From Microbacterium sp. Root180 (lineage in GTDB: Bacteria > Actinomycetota > Actinomycetes > Actinomycetales > Microbacteriaceae), in contig NZ_LMHS01000003.1 of assembly GCF_001428485.1 (NCBI RefSeq), positions 372,001-436,000 of the forward strand: 64,000 nt of DNA, written 5' to 3'. This document shows, piece after piece, positions 12,419 to 21,226 of this stretch; the first letter of the stretch is position 1; every line of letters starts with the position of its first letter. The notes under the pieces were generated by a model. That model ran no database searches. It was not told the DNA's origin and saw nothing but the letters and a program-made list of their open reading frames with translations. The translations under genes were made by a program, and so were the position numbers.

Positions 12419-13493
12419 GCGTCCGCGCAGCCGCGTGCGAGTGCTCCTTGAAGCGCTGCACGGTCTCGGCGGTCAGGCCCGCGAGCGCGCGGACACCCGC
12501 CTCGACGGTGAAGTCCTCCCCGATCACGCCGAGATCGAACTCCCGAACCACTCGTTCCATCTCGACGGTCGGCCCGACGGCGATGGCAAGGCGGCCCTGA
12601 ACGAAGTCGAACAGCTTGTTGGGAAGGGTCAGGCGCGCGTTCGTGTGGACGGGCGGAATCCAGAAGACGCCGACGTCGTAGGCGTTGAGGGTCCGCGGGA
12701 GATCCGCGGGTGCCACCGGCTCGTGGAACGTGATCCGGGGGTCGTCGCCGGCTCTGGCGCGCAGCTGCGCGAGATACCGCCCGCCGTCGGCTGCGGGGAC
12801 GAGATAGAGATCGAGCGTGAAGCGCTCATCGAGTTCTCGCACCGCATCGATCATCGTCTCGAGGCTTCTGCCATGGATCGCTCCGCCGCTGTGCACGAGG
12901 CGGATCCTGCCCGGCACGGGCGGCGAGGGCTTGAGATCGGCGAACGGGGCGGCGTTGCGCATCACCACCGGGCGCATCCCGAAATCGCGTTCGTAGAGAT
13001 CGGCGATCTCGTCACCGACGGTGGTGACGGCGGCGGCGCGCGGAAGGTAGGTGCGGCAGAGATGGACCATGAAGGGCGCGACCAGCAGCCGCCAGGACAG
13101 GACGTGAGTGCGCTCCTCGGGAGCCCACTCATGCAGGTCGGCCCACACCGGTGCGCCGCCGGAGACCGCGAACGCGAGCCCGAGCACGCGCGCATCGTTG
13201 GCCACGACCAGATCGAACTGCCTGTGCTGGAGCTGGGCGAGGGCGTAGGCGACCCCGGGTGCGGCGAGCTCAGCGCGGCGGAATTGCCGGGTGGCGAGCT
13301 TGAGGACCCCGGCCGGCGTCTGGGGAAGCGAGAGCTTGTCGTCCGGGACGCGGATGTGCTCGACGACTCCGGGCGGGGCCTCGCCGTGTCCGACGGTCGT
13401 CACGTGGCCGAGCTCGCGGAGGACCTCGATCTGGCGCAGCACGCGCGCGTCGCGGCGAATGGGGGTCAGCGAGATGCAGAGGATGCGGGTCAT
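12351..13493 (-). CDS. Glycosyltransferase, GT4-like
   Basis: A 380-residue probable cytosolic GT-B glycosyltransferase. The N-terminus (RILCISLTPIRRDARVLRQ) and the C-terminal domain (RLVHSGG, then NAYDVGVFW, then LPNKLFDFVQGRLAIAVGP) follow the GT4 pattern, with the KLFDF stretch at the donor-binding site. The ATG at 13493 makes a 4-nt ATGA overlap with the upstream GT gene, preferred over a GTG at 13502. The substrate cannot be assigned. It overlaps the acyltransferase gene tail to tail. Confidence 0.82.
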   Translation of the reverse strand: MTRILCISLTPIRRDARVLRQIEVLRELGHVTTVGHGEAPPGVVEHIRVPDDKLSLPQTPAGVLKLATRQFRRAELAAPGVAYALAQLQHRQFDLVVANDARVLGLAFAVSGGAPVWADLHEWAPEERTHVLSWRLLVAPFMVHLCRTYLPRAAAVTTVGDEIADLYERDFGMRPVVMRNAAPFADLKPSPPVPGRIRLVHSGGAIHGRSLETMIDAVRELDERFTLDLYLVPAADGGRYLAQLRARAGDDPRITFHEPVAPADLPRTLNAYDVGVFWIPPVHTNARLTLPNKLFDFVQGRLAIAVGPTVEMERVVREFDLGVIGEDFTVEAGVRALAGLTAETVQRFKEHSHAAARTLSFDRERDAALSMLRPILSARR

Positions 13494-14641
13494 GATGCGC
13501 ACTCCCGATAGATGTCTGCGAGCTGCGCCGCGCTCCTCGCGAGGCTCCGTTCGGCCACGACGAACTCGCGCGCTCGCCGCCCCATGTCTGCCCGCTCCTC
13601 CGAGGAGAGCTCCAACGCATCGCGCAGCCGTAGGGCGAGCGAGCTCTCGTCCGCCTCAGGGACGAGCCAGCCCGTCTCGCCGTCGCGCACCATCTCGCCG
13701 GTACCCCCGCTGTCATAGGCGATCACCGGCACTCCGCAGGCCTGCGCCTCGAGGAGCACCAGCCCCGCGGCCTCTCGGGCGATGCCGTTCACTCGCGTCG
13801 GAAGCACCAGGACGTGCGCTGCCGCAAGCTCGTCGCGCAGATGGTCGCTGGTCAGGCCGCCCGCCACTCGGAGGTGTCTGTGGCGTTGCGCCGCCTGCAG
13901 GAGAGCTCCGCGCTCGGCTCCCTCTCCGATGAACACCAGTTCATGCGGGACGTGAGCAAAGGCCTCCAGGGATGCGGCGATGAGGTCGTGGACGCCCTTC
14001 GGCTTGCTCAGCCTGCCCACGAAGAGCACCCGCGGCGTCTCGGGACGCTCCGCCTCCGAGGGGCGGAAGACGTCGGTGTCGACGCCTTGATAGTGGACGG
14101 TCGTCCGCCGTGCGTCGGCGCCGCCTCGGACCGCCACATCGGCGATGTAGGAGCTCACGGCCAGCACCGACCGCGCGACGCGGTACATCTCGGCGACATC
14201 GCGCTTCATGCGCGCGAGCGCGGGGCGTCCGAGGGGCCGGCGGCTCGACATCGGAGTGAGGGGCACGAAGGCGTCGCCGCCGTGGACCGTGACGAGCGCG
14301 GGTATACCCTGCCGGGTGGCGACACGCGCGGCGGCACCCGACCCGTAGGCGAAATGCTGGTGGACCACATCCGGATGCCACTCCGCGACGGCGCGCGCCG
14401 TCGCGTGGTTCAGCAGCGCGCCGAGCTGCTCACGACGCCGGACCGGCAGCCGATCGGCGAGGGGGAGCACGCGCGCCAGGGTGTCTTCGATATCGACGGA
14501 CGCGCGCACGGCCGGGTCCGAGATCGAAGCGGCGCCTGCGAAGAACCGGAAGTCGAACTCACCGGCGAGCGCGCGAGGGTGCGCCAGCGCGAAGTACGTG
14601 GGCGGGATCAGCAACGATCCCTTCGTCACGGCAACGCGCAT
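13490..14641 (-). CDS. Glycosyltransferase family 4
   Basis: A 383-residue GT-B retaining glycosyltransferase. It shows HVVHQHFAYG-like acceptor-domain residues (DVVHQHFAYGSG), VTVHGGD, FVGRLSKPKGVHDLI, and the donor-site signature EAQACGVPVIAYDSGG (EX7E-like). The ATG is preceded by GAGGAG about 8 nt upstream. It is the first gene of a two-gene unit with the GT at 12351 and is transcribed away from the GT at 14721. Likely adds one sugar to a lipid-linked repeat; which sugar is unknown. Confidence 0.88.
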   Translation of the reverse strand: MRVAVTKGSLLIPPTYFALAHPRALAGEFDFRFFAGAASISDPAVRASVDIEDTLARVLPLADRLPVRRREQLGALLNHATARAVAEWHPDVVHQHFAYGSGAAARVATRQGIPALVTVHGGDAFVPLTPMSSRRPLGRPALARMKRDVAEMYRVARSVLAVSSYIADVAVRGGADARRTTVHYQGVDTDVFRPSEAERPETPRVLFVGRLSKPKGVHDLIAASLEAFAHVPHELVFIGEGAERGALLQAAQRHRHLRVAGGLTSDHLRDELAAAHVLVLPTRVNGIAREAAGLVLLEAQACGVPVIAYDSGGTGEMVRDGETGWLVPEADESSLALRLRDALELSSEERADMGRRAREFVVAERSLARSAAQLADIYRECAS

Positions 14642-14673
14642 CGGGCTCCTCTGGGCGATTACGGCCGGTGATA

Positions 14674-14690
14674 ACGTGGTTACCCCACGT
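14674..14690. promoter_or_regulatory. Inverted repeat between two divergent GT genes
   Basis: ACGTGG, 5 nt, CCACGT: a perfect 6-bp inverted repeat in the 79-bp gap between two divergent glycosyltransferase genes. TACTTT at 14703-14708 is a possible -10 box for the rightward gene. The repeat could be an operator, but this is inference from position alone. Confidence 0.3.
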
Positions 14691-14720
14691 CCCGGTTGCT
14701 CATACTTTGACGGGTTCGCC

Positions 14721-16049
14721 TTGCGCCACGATTCCCCGCCCCACCTACTCTATGTCGCCTGGGGTTTCGCCCCTTCCCGCAGCGGTGGCGCCTACAGACT
14801 GCTGGCGACCGCGAACGCCTTCGCACGGCAGGGCTGGGATGTCACCGTGCTGACCGTGGAGCGCGAGATCTTCCAGCGCAGCACCGGCATCGACCCCTCC
14901 CTCGAAGCCCGCGTGGATCCCCGTGTTCGGATCGAGCGGATCCCGTTCCCCCACGAGGAGACCAACCTCGACCTTCGCGCGTGGGGAGCTTTCCGGGCAC
15001 ACGCTCCGGAGCTGTGGAACGGCTGGAAGGCCTGGCAGACGTCACGGGTCTTCCCCGAGCCGCGCTATGGGCTGTGGAAGCCCGAACTCGAGAAAGCCGC
15101 CGCGCGCATCCACTCTGAGCGCCCCGTCTCGCTCACGATCGGATCGGGCAACCCCAACGTCGTGCATACCGCCGGATTCCACCTGCACGAGCGGGCCGGC
15201 GTCCCGTACGTCATGGATTACCGCGATACCTGGCAGCTCGACATGTACAGTGGGCGCCGCACGATGACCGACCGGACGCCGGGGGCGGTCTGGGAGCGCC
15301 GGCTCATCGAGTCAGCGGACGAGGTCTGGTTCGTGAACGAGCCGATCGCAGCATGGCACCGAGACCTGTATCCCGGGTCGGCGGGGAAGATCTCCGTCGT
15401 CTCGAACGGATTCGATCCCGAGTTCGTCGGGGTGCCGACGCCGCCCCGGCCGGATCGCGATCGCGGGCTCGTCCTCGGAAACATCGGGACGATGACCTCG
15501 CAGACGCCCATCCGGCAGTTGGTCGACGGCTGGATCACGGCGCGCGACCGGGGCCGCCTCCTGTCGGATCGCATCGACCTCTACGGATACCTGGGCCATC
15601 AGGGCGACGACGAAGGGCGCGTGCTGGAACAGGTGGCGCGGGTCTCCGACGGGAGCGTCGCCTACCGCGGCGCCGTGTCGAAAGCGACCATCGCCGAGGT
15701 CTACGCGCGCCTCGATGCCCTCATCCTGCCCCTGGGCACCAGCCGATTCATGACCAGCGGGAAGGTGTTCGAGTACATGTCGACCGGCCTGCCCATCGTC
15801 TCGGTGCACGACCCCGTCAATGCGGTCAGCGACACCCTCCGCGGATACCCGGGCTGGGTGCCGGCAGCCTCGCTCGAAGCGGGGGACATCGCCGATGCCC
15901 TCATCCGGGCGACCGAAGCGGCGGCGACGCAGACGCTCGCCGATCGCGAAGCCGCGCGGGCCTGGGCCCAGCGGTACGAACGCTCGCAGATCCTCGACCC
16001 GATCGCCACGCGATGGCGGGAGGCGCTCGCCGCCAGGTCCGCCGCATGA
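14721..16049 (+). CDS. Glycosyltransferase (GT4-like), copy A of an inverted paralogous pair
   Basis: A 442-residue GT-B type protein clearly paralogous to the gene at 16896-18221. Both share the opening HLL..W.F.P.R.SG.YR, then FPEP..G.W.P.L, GVPYV.DYRD.W, VWFVN.PI..WH, NGFD, and a donor-site stretch ending TSGKV.EY...GLPIVSVH. The TTG start gives nearly the same length as the paralogue (441) and places HLL at the same distance from the start; a GTG at 14676 is the alternative. Its stop overlaps the next small gene by 4 nt (ATGA). The substrate is unknown. Confidence 0.8.
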   Translation: MRHDSPPHLLYVAWGFAPSRSGGAYRLLATANAFARQGWDVTVLTVEREIFQRSTGIDPSLEARVDPRVRIERIPFPHEETNLDLRAWGAFRAHAPELWNGWKAWQTSRVFPEPRYGLWKPELEKAAARIHSERPVSLTIGSGNPNVVHTAGFHLHERAGVPYVMDYRDTWQLDMYSGRRTMTDRTPGAVWERRLIESADEVWFVNEPIAAWHRDLYPGSAGKISVVSNGFDPEFVGVPTPPRPDRDRGLVLGNIGTMTSQTPIRQLVDGWITARDRGRLLSDRIDLYGYLGHQGDDEGRVLEQVARVSDGSVAYRGAVSKATIAEVYARLDALILPLGTSRFMTSGKVFEYMSTGLPIVSVHDPVNAVSDTLRGYPGWVPAASLEAGDIADALIRATEAAATQTLADREAARAWAQRYERSQILDPIATRWREALAARSAA

Positions 16050-16480
16050 GCCGCATCGTCGCAGTGGTCTCGCACCCGGGGACCGTGGACGCGCTCACCG
16101 ACCTCGCCGAGGAGCACGATCTCGCGATCGTCGGCCCCCGTCCCGCGCGCACCGGGGTGATGCACGTGACCCATCCGGTCGACCTCGGCACGCGATCGCC
16201 GCTGTCCGCTGCGATCGTCCGCGCCGCCTGGAAGAGTGCCGCCGGACGCAACCTGATCCGCACCTCCCCGCTCGACCAGTCCCGGCGCCTCTGGCGCGCC
16301 ACGCGCTCCGACAGGGCGGTGCGCGAACTCATCACGGGCGCTGACGTCGTGGTCGCGGTGGATCGCGACGCCGTGTTCACGGTGTGGAAGATGACCCGTT
16401 CCCGGCGATTCGGGCAGGGGTGGGCGGCGGTGTTCGGCGCCTCAGCCGCTCGCTACATCGCGGCGTCGCGGTCGGTCTGA
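16046..16480 (+). CDS. Small protein of unknown family, copy A
   Basis: A 144-residue protein with no recognised domain. It is predicted soluble, with an alternating hydrophobic N-terminus (RIVAVVSHPG) like a Rossmann-type beta strand. Residues 75-87 (PLDQSRRLWRATR) and 101-109 (VVVAVDRDA) match residues 74-86 and 101-108 of the small protein encoded on the opposite strand at 16453-16899, so the two are paralogues. It is translationally coupled (ATGA) to GT copy A; copy B is coupled to GT copy B. The repeated pairing implies a role with the glycosyltransferase, perhaps as partner or regulator. The 3' ends of the two small genes overlap by 28 nt. Confidence 0.72.
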   Translation: MSRIVAVVSHPGTVDALTDLAEEHDLAIVGPRPARTGVMHVTHPVDLGTRSPLSAAIVRAAWKSAAGRNLIRTSPLDQSRRLWRATRSDRAVRELITGADVVVAVDRDAVFTVWKMTRSRRFGQGWAAVFGASAARYIAASRSV

Positions 16481-16899
16481 CCGATCGCGCGGAGCCGTGC
16501 CGTCGCGGCGGACACCCCGCTGACGACCTGCACGCCGGCGCCGCCGCGCCGCGCCGACCGCCAGGCCGCGTAGAACGCGTCCCGCTCGACGGCGACGACG
16601 ATCTGCGCCGAGCTGAGGAGTTCCGCCGCCTCGCGCGAACGTCGTGTCGCCCGCCAGAAACGGGAACCGGGATCGACGGGAGTGAGGCGGCGGACGGCAC
16701 GCCCGACGGCCGTGCGCCGCATCCAGCCGTCGATGCGGCGAACCGCCGGCGAGGGCGGCGGGACCCCTACCGAACGCACACCGAGTGCCGGCGGCGGGGC
16801 GACCGTGATCACCGCGACGTCGGCACCTTCGGCTTTCAGCGATGACAGCGCGGCGTCGGAGATCTCACCACCCGGCGCCAGGATGACCACCGCGGTCAC
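16453..16899 (-). CDS. Small protein of unknown family, copy B
   Basis: A 148-residue paralogue of the 16046-16480 product. It shows PVDPGSRFWRATR at 74-86 and IVVAVERDA at 100-108, and a hydrophobic N-terminal strand (TAVVILAPGG). The start GTG at 16899 forms a 4-nt GTGA overlap with the stop of GT copy B; a longer reading to 17115 lies inside that GT and is arginine/glycine-rich shadow sequence. It is the last gene of the 13-gene minus-strand polysaccharide operon. No function can be assigned from sequence. Confidence 0.72.
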   Translation of the reverse strand: MTAVVILAPGGEISDAALSSLKAEGADVAVITVAPPPALGVRSVGVPPPSPAVRRIDGWMRRTAVGRAVRRLTPVDPGSRFWRATRRSREAAELLSSAQIVVAVERDAFYAAWRSARRGGAGVQVVSGVSAATARLRAIGQTDRDAAM

Positions 16900-18221
16900 G
16901 ATGCCGCCTCTGCGAGGACGTCGTCGAGCTCCCGCACGGCAGCCTGAAGCTGACCCGCCCGCTCCCACCGCGCACCGGCCGCGATTGCATCCGCCCGATC
17001 CGCGGCGCTCCCGGACAGGACGTCGGCCGCTGCCGCGAGGAACGCGGCGGCAACGCTCTGCGGATCCAGGGACTCGGTCGGATGCCAGTGCGAAGAGTCG
17101 CCGAGCACCTCCCACACCGGAGTCTCGGGCGTGTGCACCGAGACGATGGGCAGACCCGTCGCCGCATACTCGTACACCTTGCCGCTGGTCACTCCGGGCC
17201 CGCTGGGGAGTGCGAGGACGAGCGCGTCGAAGCCCCGGTAGACGTCCCAGACGTCGGCTCGCGCTACAGGCCCCTCGAAGGTGACCCCGGCGGGCACGGC
17301 GGAGGCCAGCGCGTCGAGCAGGGTGGGGCTGCCCTCGCCCGTTCGCCCCAGATGGCCGCGAAGGACGAGGCGCGATCCCGGGGGGAGGTCGGCGCGGGCG
17401 AGCTTCCAGCCTTCAACGACCGCCTCGAGGGGGAACGCGCCGAAGTTGATCGTTCCGACGTAGCCGAAAGTGAGACCTCGGTTCGCGGGCGGGGACCACG
17501 GCACGCCGATGCGGGCGTCCGCGTCGGAGCCGGGCGCGTCGAAGCCGTTGCGGACTGTTCGCATCCGCGATGCCGCGTCGGGGTATCGCCGAGCGTGCCA
17601 GGTCCGGATGGGGTCGTTGACGAACCACACCTGTAGCGCGTCCGCCATGAGTGCGCTCTCCCGCTCCCGCATCGCGAGCGTCGCCGTCGGCGGGTCCTCC
17701 CCCGTGAACGTCAGGAATGTCCAGGCATCCCGGTAATCGAGGACGTAGGGCACGCCGAAGCGCTCCCGGAGGTGCGTCCCGGGGACGAAGTCCACATAGG
17801 GCGCGGCCGTCCCCAGAGCGAGCGTGACAGCATCCGCGCGATGGACGCGCTCGGCGGCTCGCCGGAGTGCCGGAGCCCACGAGCCGAACCAGGGCTCCGG
17901 GAACTGCGACGCATCCTTCCGCAGGCGGGTCTTCGCCCAGATCTCCGGCTGCCGTGCGCGCAGGCGGCTCCACTGGGCGATGTCGGTCGAGAGTTCATGG
18001 TGCTCCAGCGGCACCTCCACGGTCTGCACTGCGGGATCGACGCTGCCGACGAGCGATTCGTCCACGACGAGGTTGTCGCGGAAGAGGCGCGCCGGCCCGC
18101 AGAGCACCGTCACGCTCCAGCCCGCTGCCGCGAAAGCGTTCGCGATCCCCACGGCACGATAGACCCCGGATGTCCGTGCCGGCGGAAATGCCCACGAGGT
18201 CAGCAGGAGGTGGCCGCTCAT
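16896..18221 (-). CDS. Glycosyltransferase (GT4-like), copy B of an inverted paralogous pair
   Basis: A 441-residue GT-B type protein paralogous to the plus-strand GT at 14721-16049 over its full length (shared motifs SWAFPPARTSGVYR, FPEPWFGSW, GVPYVLDYRDAW, VWFVNDPIRTWH, NGFD, TSGKVYEYAATGLPIVSVH). The last motif is the nucleotide-sugar binding region of GT4 enzymes. The ATG overlaps the stop of the upstream GT by 4 nt, and its own stop overlaps small gene copy B. Probably adds a sugar, or the same kind of sugar as copy A, to a related acceptor. Confidence 0.84.
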   Translation of the reverse strand: MSGHLLLTSWAFPPARTSGVYRAVGIANAFAAAGWSVTVLCGPARLFRDNLVVDESLVGSVDPAVQTVEVPLEHHELSTDIAQWSRLRARQPEIWAKTRLRKDASQFPEPWFGSWAPALRRAAERVHRADAVTLALGTAAPYVDFVPGTHLRERFGVPYVLDYRDAWTFLTFTGEDPPTATLAMRERESALMADALQVWFVNDPIRTWHARRYPDAASRMRTVRNGFDAPGSDADARIGVPWSPPANRGLTFGYVGTINFGAFPLEAVVEGWKLARADLPPGSRLVLRGHLGRTGEGSPTLLDALASAVPAGVTFEGPVARADVWDVYRGFDALVLALPSGPGVTSGKVYEYAATGLPIVSVHTPETPVWEVLGDSSHWHPTESLDPQSVAAAFLAAAADVLSGSAADRADAIAAGARWERAGQLQAAVRELDDVLAEAAS

Positions 18222-19432
18222 GCCGCGGCGACTCCGACGAACGGTGCCAGCACGCGTGCGGAGAGCGCGCCGTCATGGACCGCCGCCACGAAGGCCGGAC
18301 CGCGTGCGGCGACCATCCGGTAGTGCTCGCGGCGTTCGACCACGTCGCGCAGCACCTCGCCGAGGGTGGCGGGCGTCGCCTCCACGACCGGAAGCTCGAG
18401 ACCGGTCACCTCGCACACGTGGTCGCGCACCTGCTCGTGCACGTGCGCGATGACCAGGCGCCCGGCAGCCATCGCCTCGACCGAGGTGACGGAGTACATG
18501 CCCAGGGCGAACTGCTCGAGAACGATGTCGGACTCCGCGTAGAGCGCAGGCATCCGCGCTGACGGGACCCGGATGACGCGAGAGTACGAGATCACCTCGC
18601 TCTCGTCGAGGGCCTCGACCACCGGCTCGATGAGGTGCGTGCCCTTGACGCGAGGATTGGTCGGCGCATGAAGGACGACCGGACGCTCCCGCTCCAGAAC
18701 ACCCTCCGCGGTAGCCCACTTCGCCGGGTCGACGACGATGGGCAGCCACACCGAGCCTGGCCGGTCGAGCAGCATCTCGGGGGTGGAGACGAGCACCGGC
18801 GCCGCGACGGTGTCGAGCACGGACTGGTTGAATCGGGCTCGACGCTCCAGCTTCTCGACCCACTCGGGAGGAGCATCGCGGAACGGCGACCATTCGTCCA
18901 GCTGGGCATGCCGGGATGGGAGGCGGATGTCGGTCCCGTGGCACAGCATCCCGATCCCGACGTCGTGCCCGCGCAGCCAATCGGCCTCGCGCGACACGAC
19001 CTTGTCGCTCGCGGCGCCGAACAGCGAGGACGCGGCCTCGAAGAACACATGGCTGAAGCCTGCGCCGACGGCATCGCGCTGACGCGTGCCCCAGCGGCGG
19101 GAGTTGGTGTAGACCGCGTCGCTCACCTGATAGTCGATCGGGAAGGCGAGGCCGCCGTTGTCGCCCGCCTGCATCGAGACCGCTCCGACGCCCGGCAGTC
19201 GTTCCAGGGAACGCGCCCACGCGAAACCCTGTGCGGCGAAATTGCGCGGGCCGATGAGCACGCGCACCGCGGTGTCCGGCGCGACGACGGGGTCGGGAAC
19301 GTCGGACAGGGCATACCTCGCCGACGCAGGGCCGGTGCGCGAAGTGACCGCTTCCGGCAGCCGCGCGCGGACGAGTCGGCGCACCATCCGCAGTCGCGAC
19401 AGCAGGCGCTCCCGCGCGCTCGGCGGAGTCAC
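18218..19432 (-). CDS. Glycosyltransferase-like protein
   Basis: A 404-residue probable cytosolic GT-B fold enzyme. The middle has GIGMLCHGTDIRLPSRH; the C-terminal half has VVLHAPTNPRVKGTHLI followed by SDIVLEQFALGMYSVTSVEAMAAGRLVIAHVHE in pieces, the pattern of a GT4 donor-site (acidic residue and EAMA.GR.V). The N-terminal 40 residues are basic. The start is GTG, in a 4-nt overlap with the ABC exporter gene; the stop overlaps the next GT. Assignment to a specific GT family is uncertain. Confidence 0.72.
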   Translation of the reverse strand: MTPPSARERLLSRLRMVRRLVRARLPEAVTSRTGPASARYALSDVPDPVVAPDTAVRVLIGPRNFAAQGFAWARSLERLPGVGAVSMQAGDNGGLAFPIDYQVSDAVYTNSRRWGTRQRDAVGAGFSHVFFEAASSLFGAASDKVVSREADWLRGHDVGIGMLCHGTDIRLPSRHAQLDEWSPFRDAPPEWVEKLERRARFNQSVLDTVAAPVLVSTPEMLLDRPGSVWLPIVVDPAKWATAEGVLERERPVVLHAPTNPRVKGTHLIEPVVEALDESEVISYSRVIRVPSARMPALYAESDIVLEQFALGMYSVTSVEAMAAGRLVIAHVHEQVRDHVCEVTGLELPVVEATPATLGEVLRDVVERREHYRMVAARGPAFVAAVHDGALSARVLAPFVGVAAA

Positions 19433-21219
19433 GTCAGACCCGACAGTCGCGCCTGGATCGCGAACTCCGGATGAGCCTCGACGACCTCGTCGAAGGTTCC
19501 CGAGGCTGCGACGCGGCCCTCCTGCATGTAGAGGATCTGATCGGAGGATCGGATCGTGGAAAGCCGGTGAGCGACCGCGATGACGGTCACCTCGCCGTGG
19601 AGTTCCTTGATCGCGTCAGTGACGTTGGCTTCCGTCTTCGAGTCCAGCGCACTGGTCGCCTCGTCGAGGATCAGCACGAGCGGGTCGGTGTAGAGCGCAC
19701 GCGCGATTCCCAGTCGCTGGCGCTGACCGCCGGACAGGCTCATGCCGCGCTCGCCCACCCGCGCATGGATGCCACCGTCGCGTTGCGCAATGACCTCCCA
19801 CAGCTGCGCTCGGCGCGCCGCCCGCTCGACTCGCTCGACGTCGTAGCTGTCGTCCCAGACCAGTGCGATGTTCTGGGCGATCGTGCCGTCGAACAGTGCG
19901 ACTTCCTGAGGCACGTAGCCGACGTGGCCACGCCACGCGGCCAGCACATCCTCGATCCGCTTCCCATCGATCGTGATCGAGCCCTTCGTAGGCGTGATGA
20001 GACCGAGGAGCAGGTCGACGAGGGTCGACTTCCCGGCGCCCGAAGGACCGGCGATGCCGACCGTCGTTCCGATCTGGATCTCGACCGCCACGTCGGTGAC
20101 CGCGGGGAGGGTCGCATCCGGGAACGTGAACTCGACGCCCTCGAGCGCGAGGACACGCGGGGCCTCGGGCAGCGGCTGCCGGCCGAGGCTCTCCTGCGCC
20201 TTGATGTACTCCTCGGAGGAGCGGATGTCGTTGATCACGACGTCGACGTACGGAGCGGTGGTGATCGTGCGGGTGATCACGCCCTGGAATCCGGTCAAGG
20301 CGGGGACGAGCCGGAATCCGGCGATGCCGAACAGGGCGATGGCGCCGATCGCCGCTTCCATCCCGGAGTCCGGACCCGCAGTGACCCAGGCCACGCCGCC
20401 CGTGAGGAGGAAGCCGCCGATGACGGCGGAATCGAAGATGAACCGCGGGACGGCACCGAGGAAGTTGGAGTTGGAGCGCGCTCGCGCGGAGAGCGCACGC
20501 TGGCGCTCGACGACCTTCTCGACCTCCGCGGCCTTGTCGCGCAGAGTGATCTCCTTGAGAGCGGCGACCATGCCCGAGATCAGTGCGGCCGCGGCCATCT
20601 GAGAATCCCGGGCGACGCGCGCCGCCTGCCGGGTGCGGCCGCCCAGCACGTAATACTGCACCGCCGCGATGCCCGTCAGGTACACCACCGTGATCACGGC
20701 GGTCACGGGCTGCGCGATCAGGATCACGACCATCACGCCGATCGAGGTGACCACGAGTCCGGGGAGCGACGTGATCGGCAGAAGGAATCCGGATGTCACA
20801 TTCGCGACGCCGGTGTTGGCCATCTGCACGACTTGAGCGGAGTTGCGGGTGAGCCGTTCCGTCCACGGAGCGCGCAGGTATGCGGCGAGAAGCTGCGCAC
20901 CCACCTCGACCTCGAACGCCGCGAAACGGCGAGTGGCGATCCACTGCAATCCGACGTTCGCGGCGGACTTGGCGATGACGATCGCCGAGAGGATTACGAT
21001 CAGCCACACCATGCTGTCGGGAGCGAGCGTGCCCACCAGCGGCAGCTGCACCGCGGTTCCCGTCGCGGCTGCCGCGAGCGTCAGAGCGAGGAGCATGAGG
21101 GCGACGACGTCCACGATCGACAGCAGCGCCGACACGATCGAGTACCACAGCAGGAATCGCCGGGCTGCGTGCGGGAGGTACGGCAGCAGCCGGCGGAGGA
21201 GAACGAGGATCTGCTTCAT
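19429..21219 (-). CDS. Flippase-like ABC exporter (PglK/MsbA type), fused membrane and ATPase domains
   Basis: A 596-residue half-transporter expected to act as a homodimer. Residues 1 to about 330 hold six transmembrane helices; about 360-596 are the ATPase, with Walker A GPSGAGKST, signature LSGGQRQRLGIARAL and Walker B LILDEATSALD, plus the AHRLST switch. The family flips lipid-linked oligosaccharides or exports lipids. Among GT and sugar-synthesis genes, a role in flipping a lipid-linked glycan is likely, which would be a third export route beside the two Wzm/Wzt pairs. The start ATG at 21219 is 7 nt after the upstream stop; the longer reading is shadow. Confidence 0.87.
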   Translation of the reverse strand: MKQILVLLRRLLPYLPHAARRFLLWYSIVSALLSIVDVVALMLLALTLAAAATGTAVQLPLVGTLAPDSMVWLIVILSAIVIAKSAANVGLQWIATRRFAAFEVEVGAQLLAAYLRAPWTERLTRNSAQVVQMANTGVANVTSGFLLPITSLPGLVVTSIGVMVVILIAQPVTAVITVVYLTGIAAVQYYVLGGRTRQAARVARDSQMAAAALISGMVAALKEITLRDKAAEVEKVVERQRALSARARSNSNFLGAVPRFIFDSAVIGGFLLTGGVAWVTAGPDSGMEAAIGAIALFGIAGFRLVPALTGFQGVITRTITTAPYVDVVINDIRSSEEYIKAQESLGRQPLPEAPRVLALEGVEFTFPDATLPAVTDVAVEIQIGTTVGIAGPSGAGKSTLVDLLLGLITPTKGSITIDGKRIEDVLAAWRGHVGYVPQEVALFDGTIAQNIALVWDDSYDVERVERAARRAQLWEVIAQRDGGIHARVGERGMSLSGGQRQRLGIARALYTDPLVLILDEATSALDSKTEANVTDAIKELHGEVTVIAVAHRLSTIRSSDQILYMQEGRVAASGTFDEVVEAHPEFAIQARLSGLT

Positions 21220-21226
21220 GGGGTGC

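Noticed and set aside
18635..19474. 279-codon plus-strand reading frame
   Set aside because: Antisense to a glycosyltransferase whose start and stop fit the operon overlaps on both sides.
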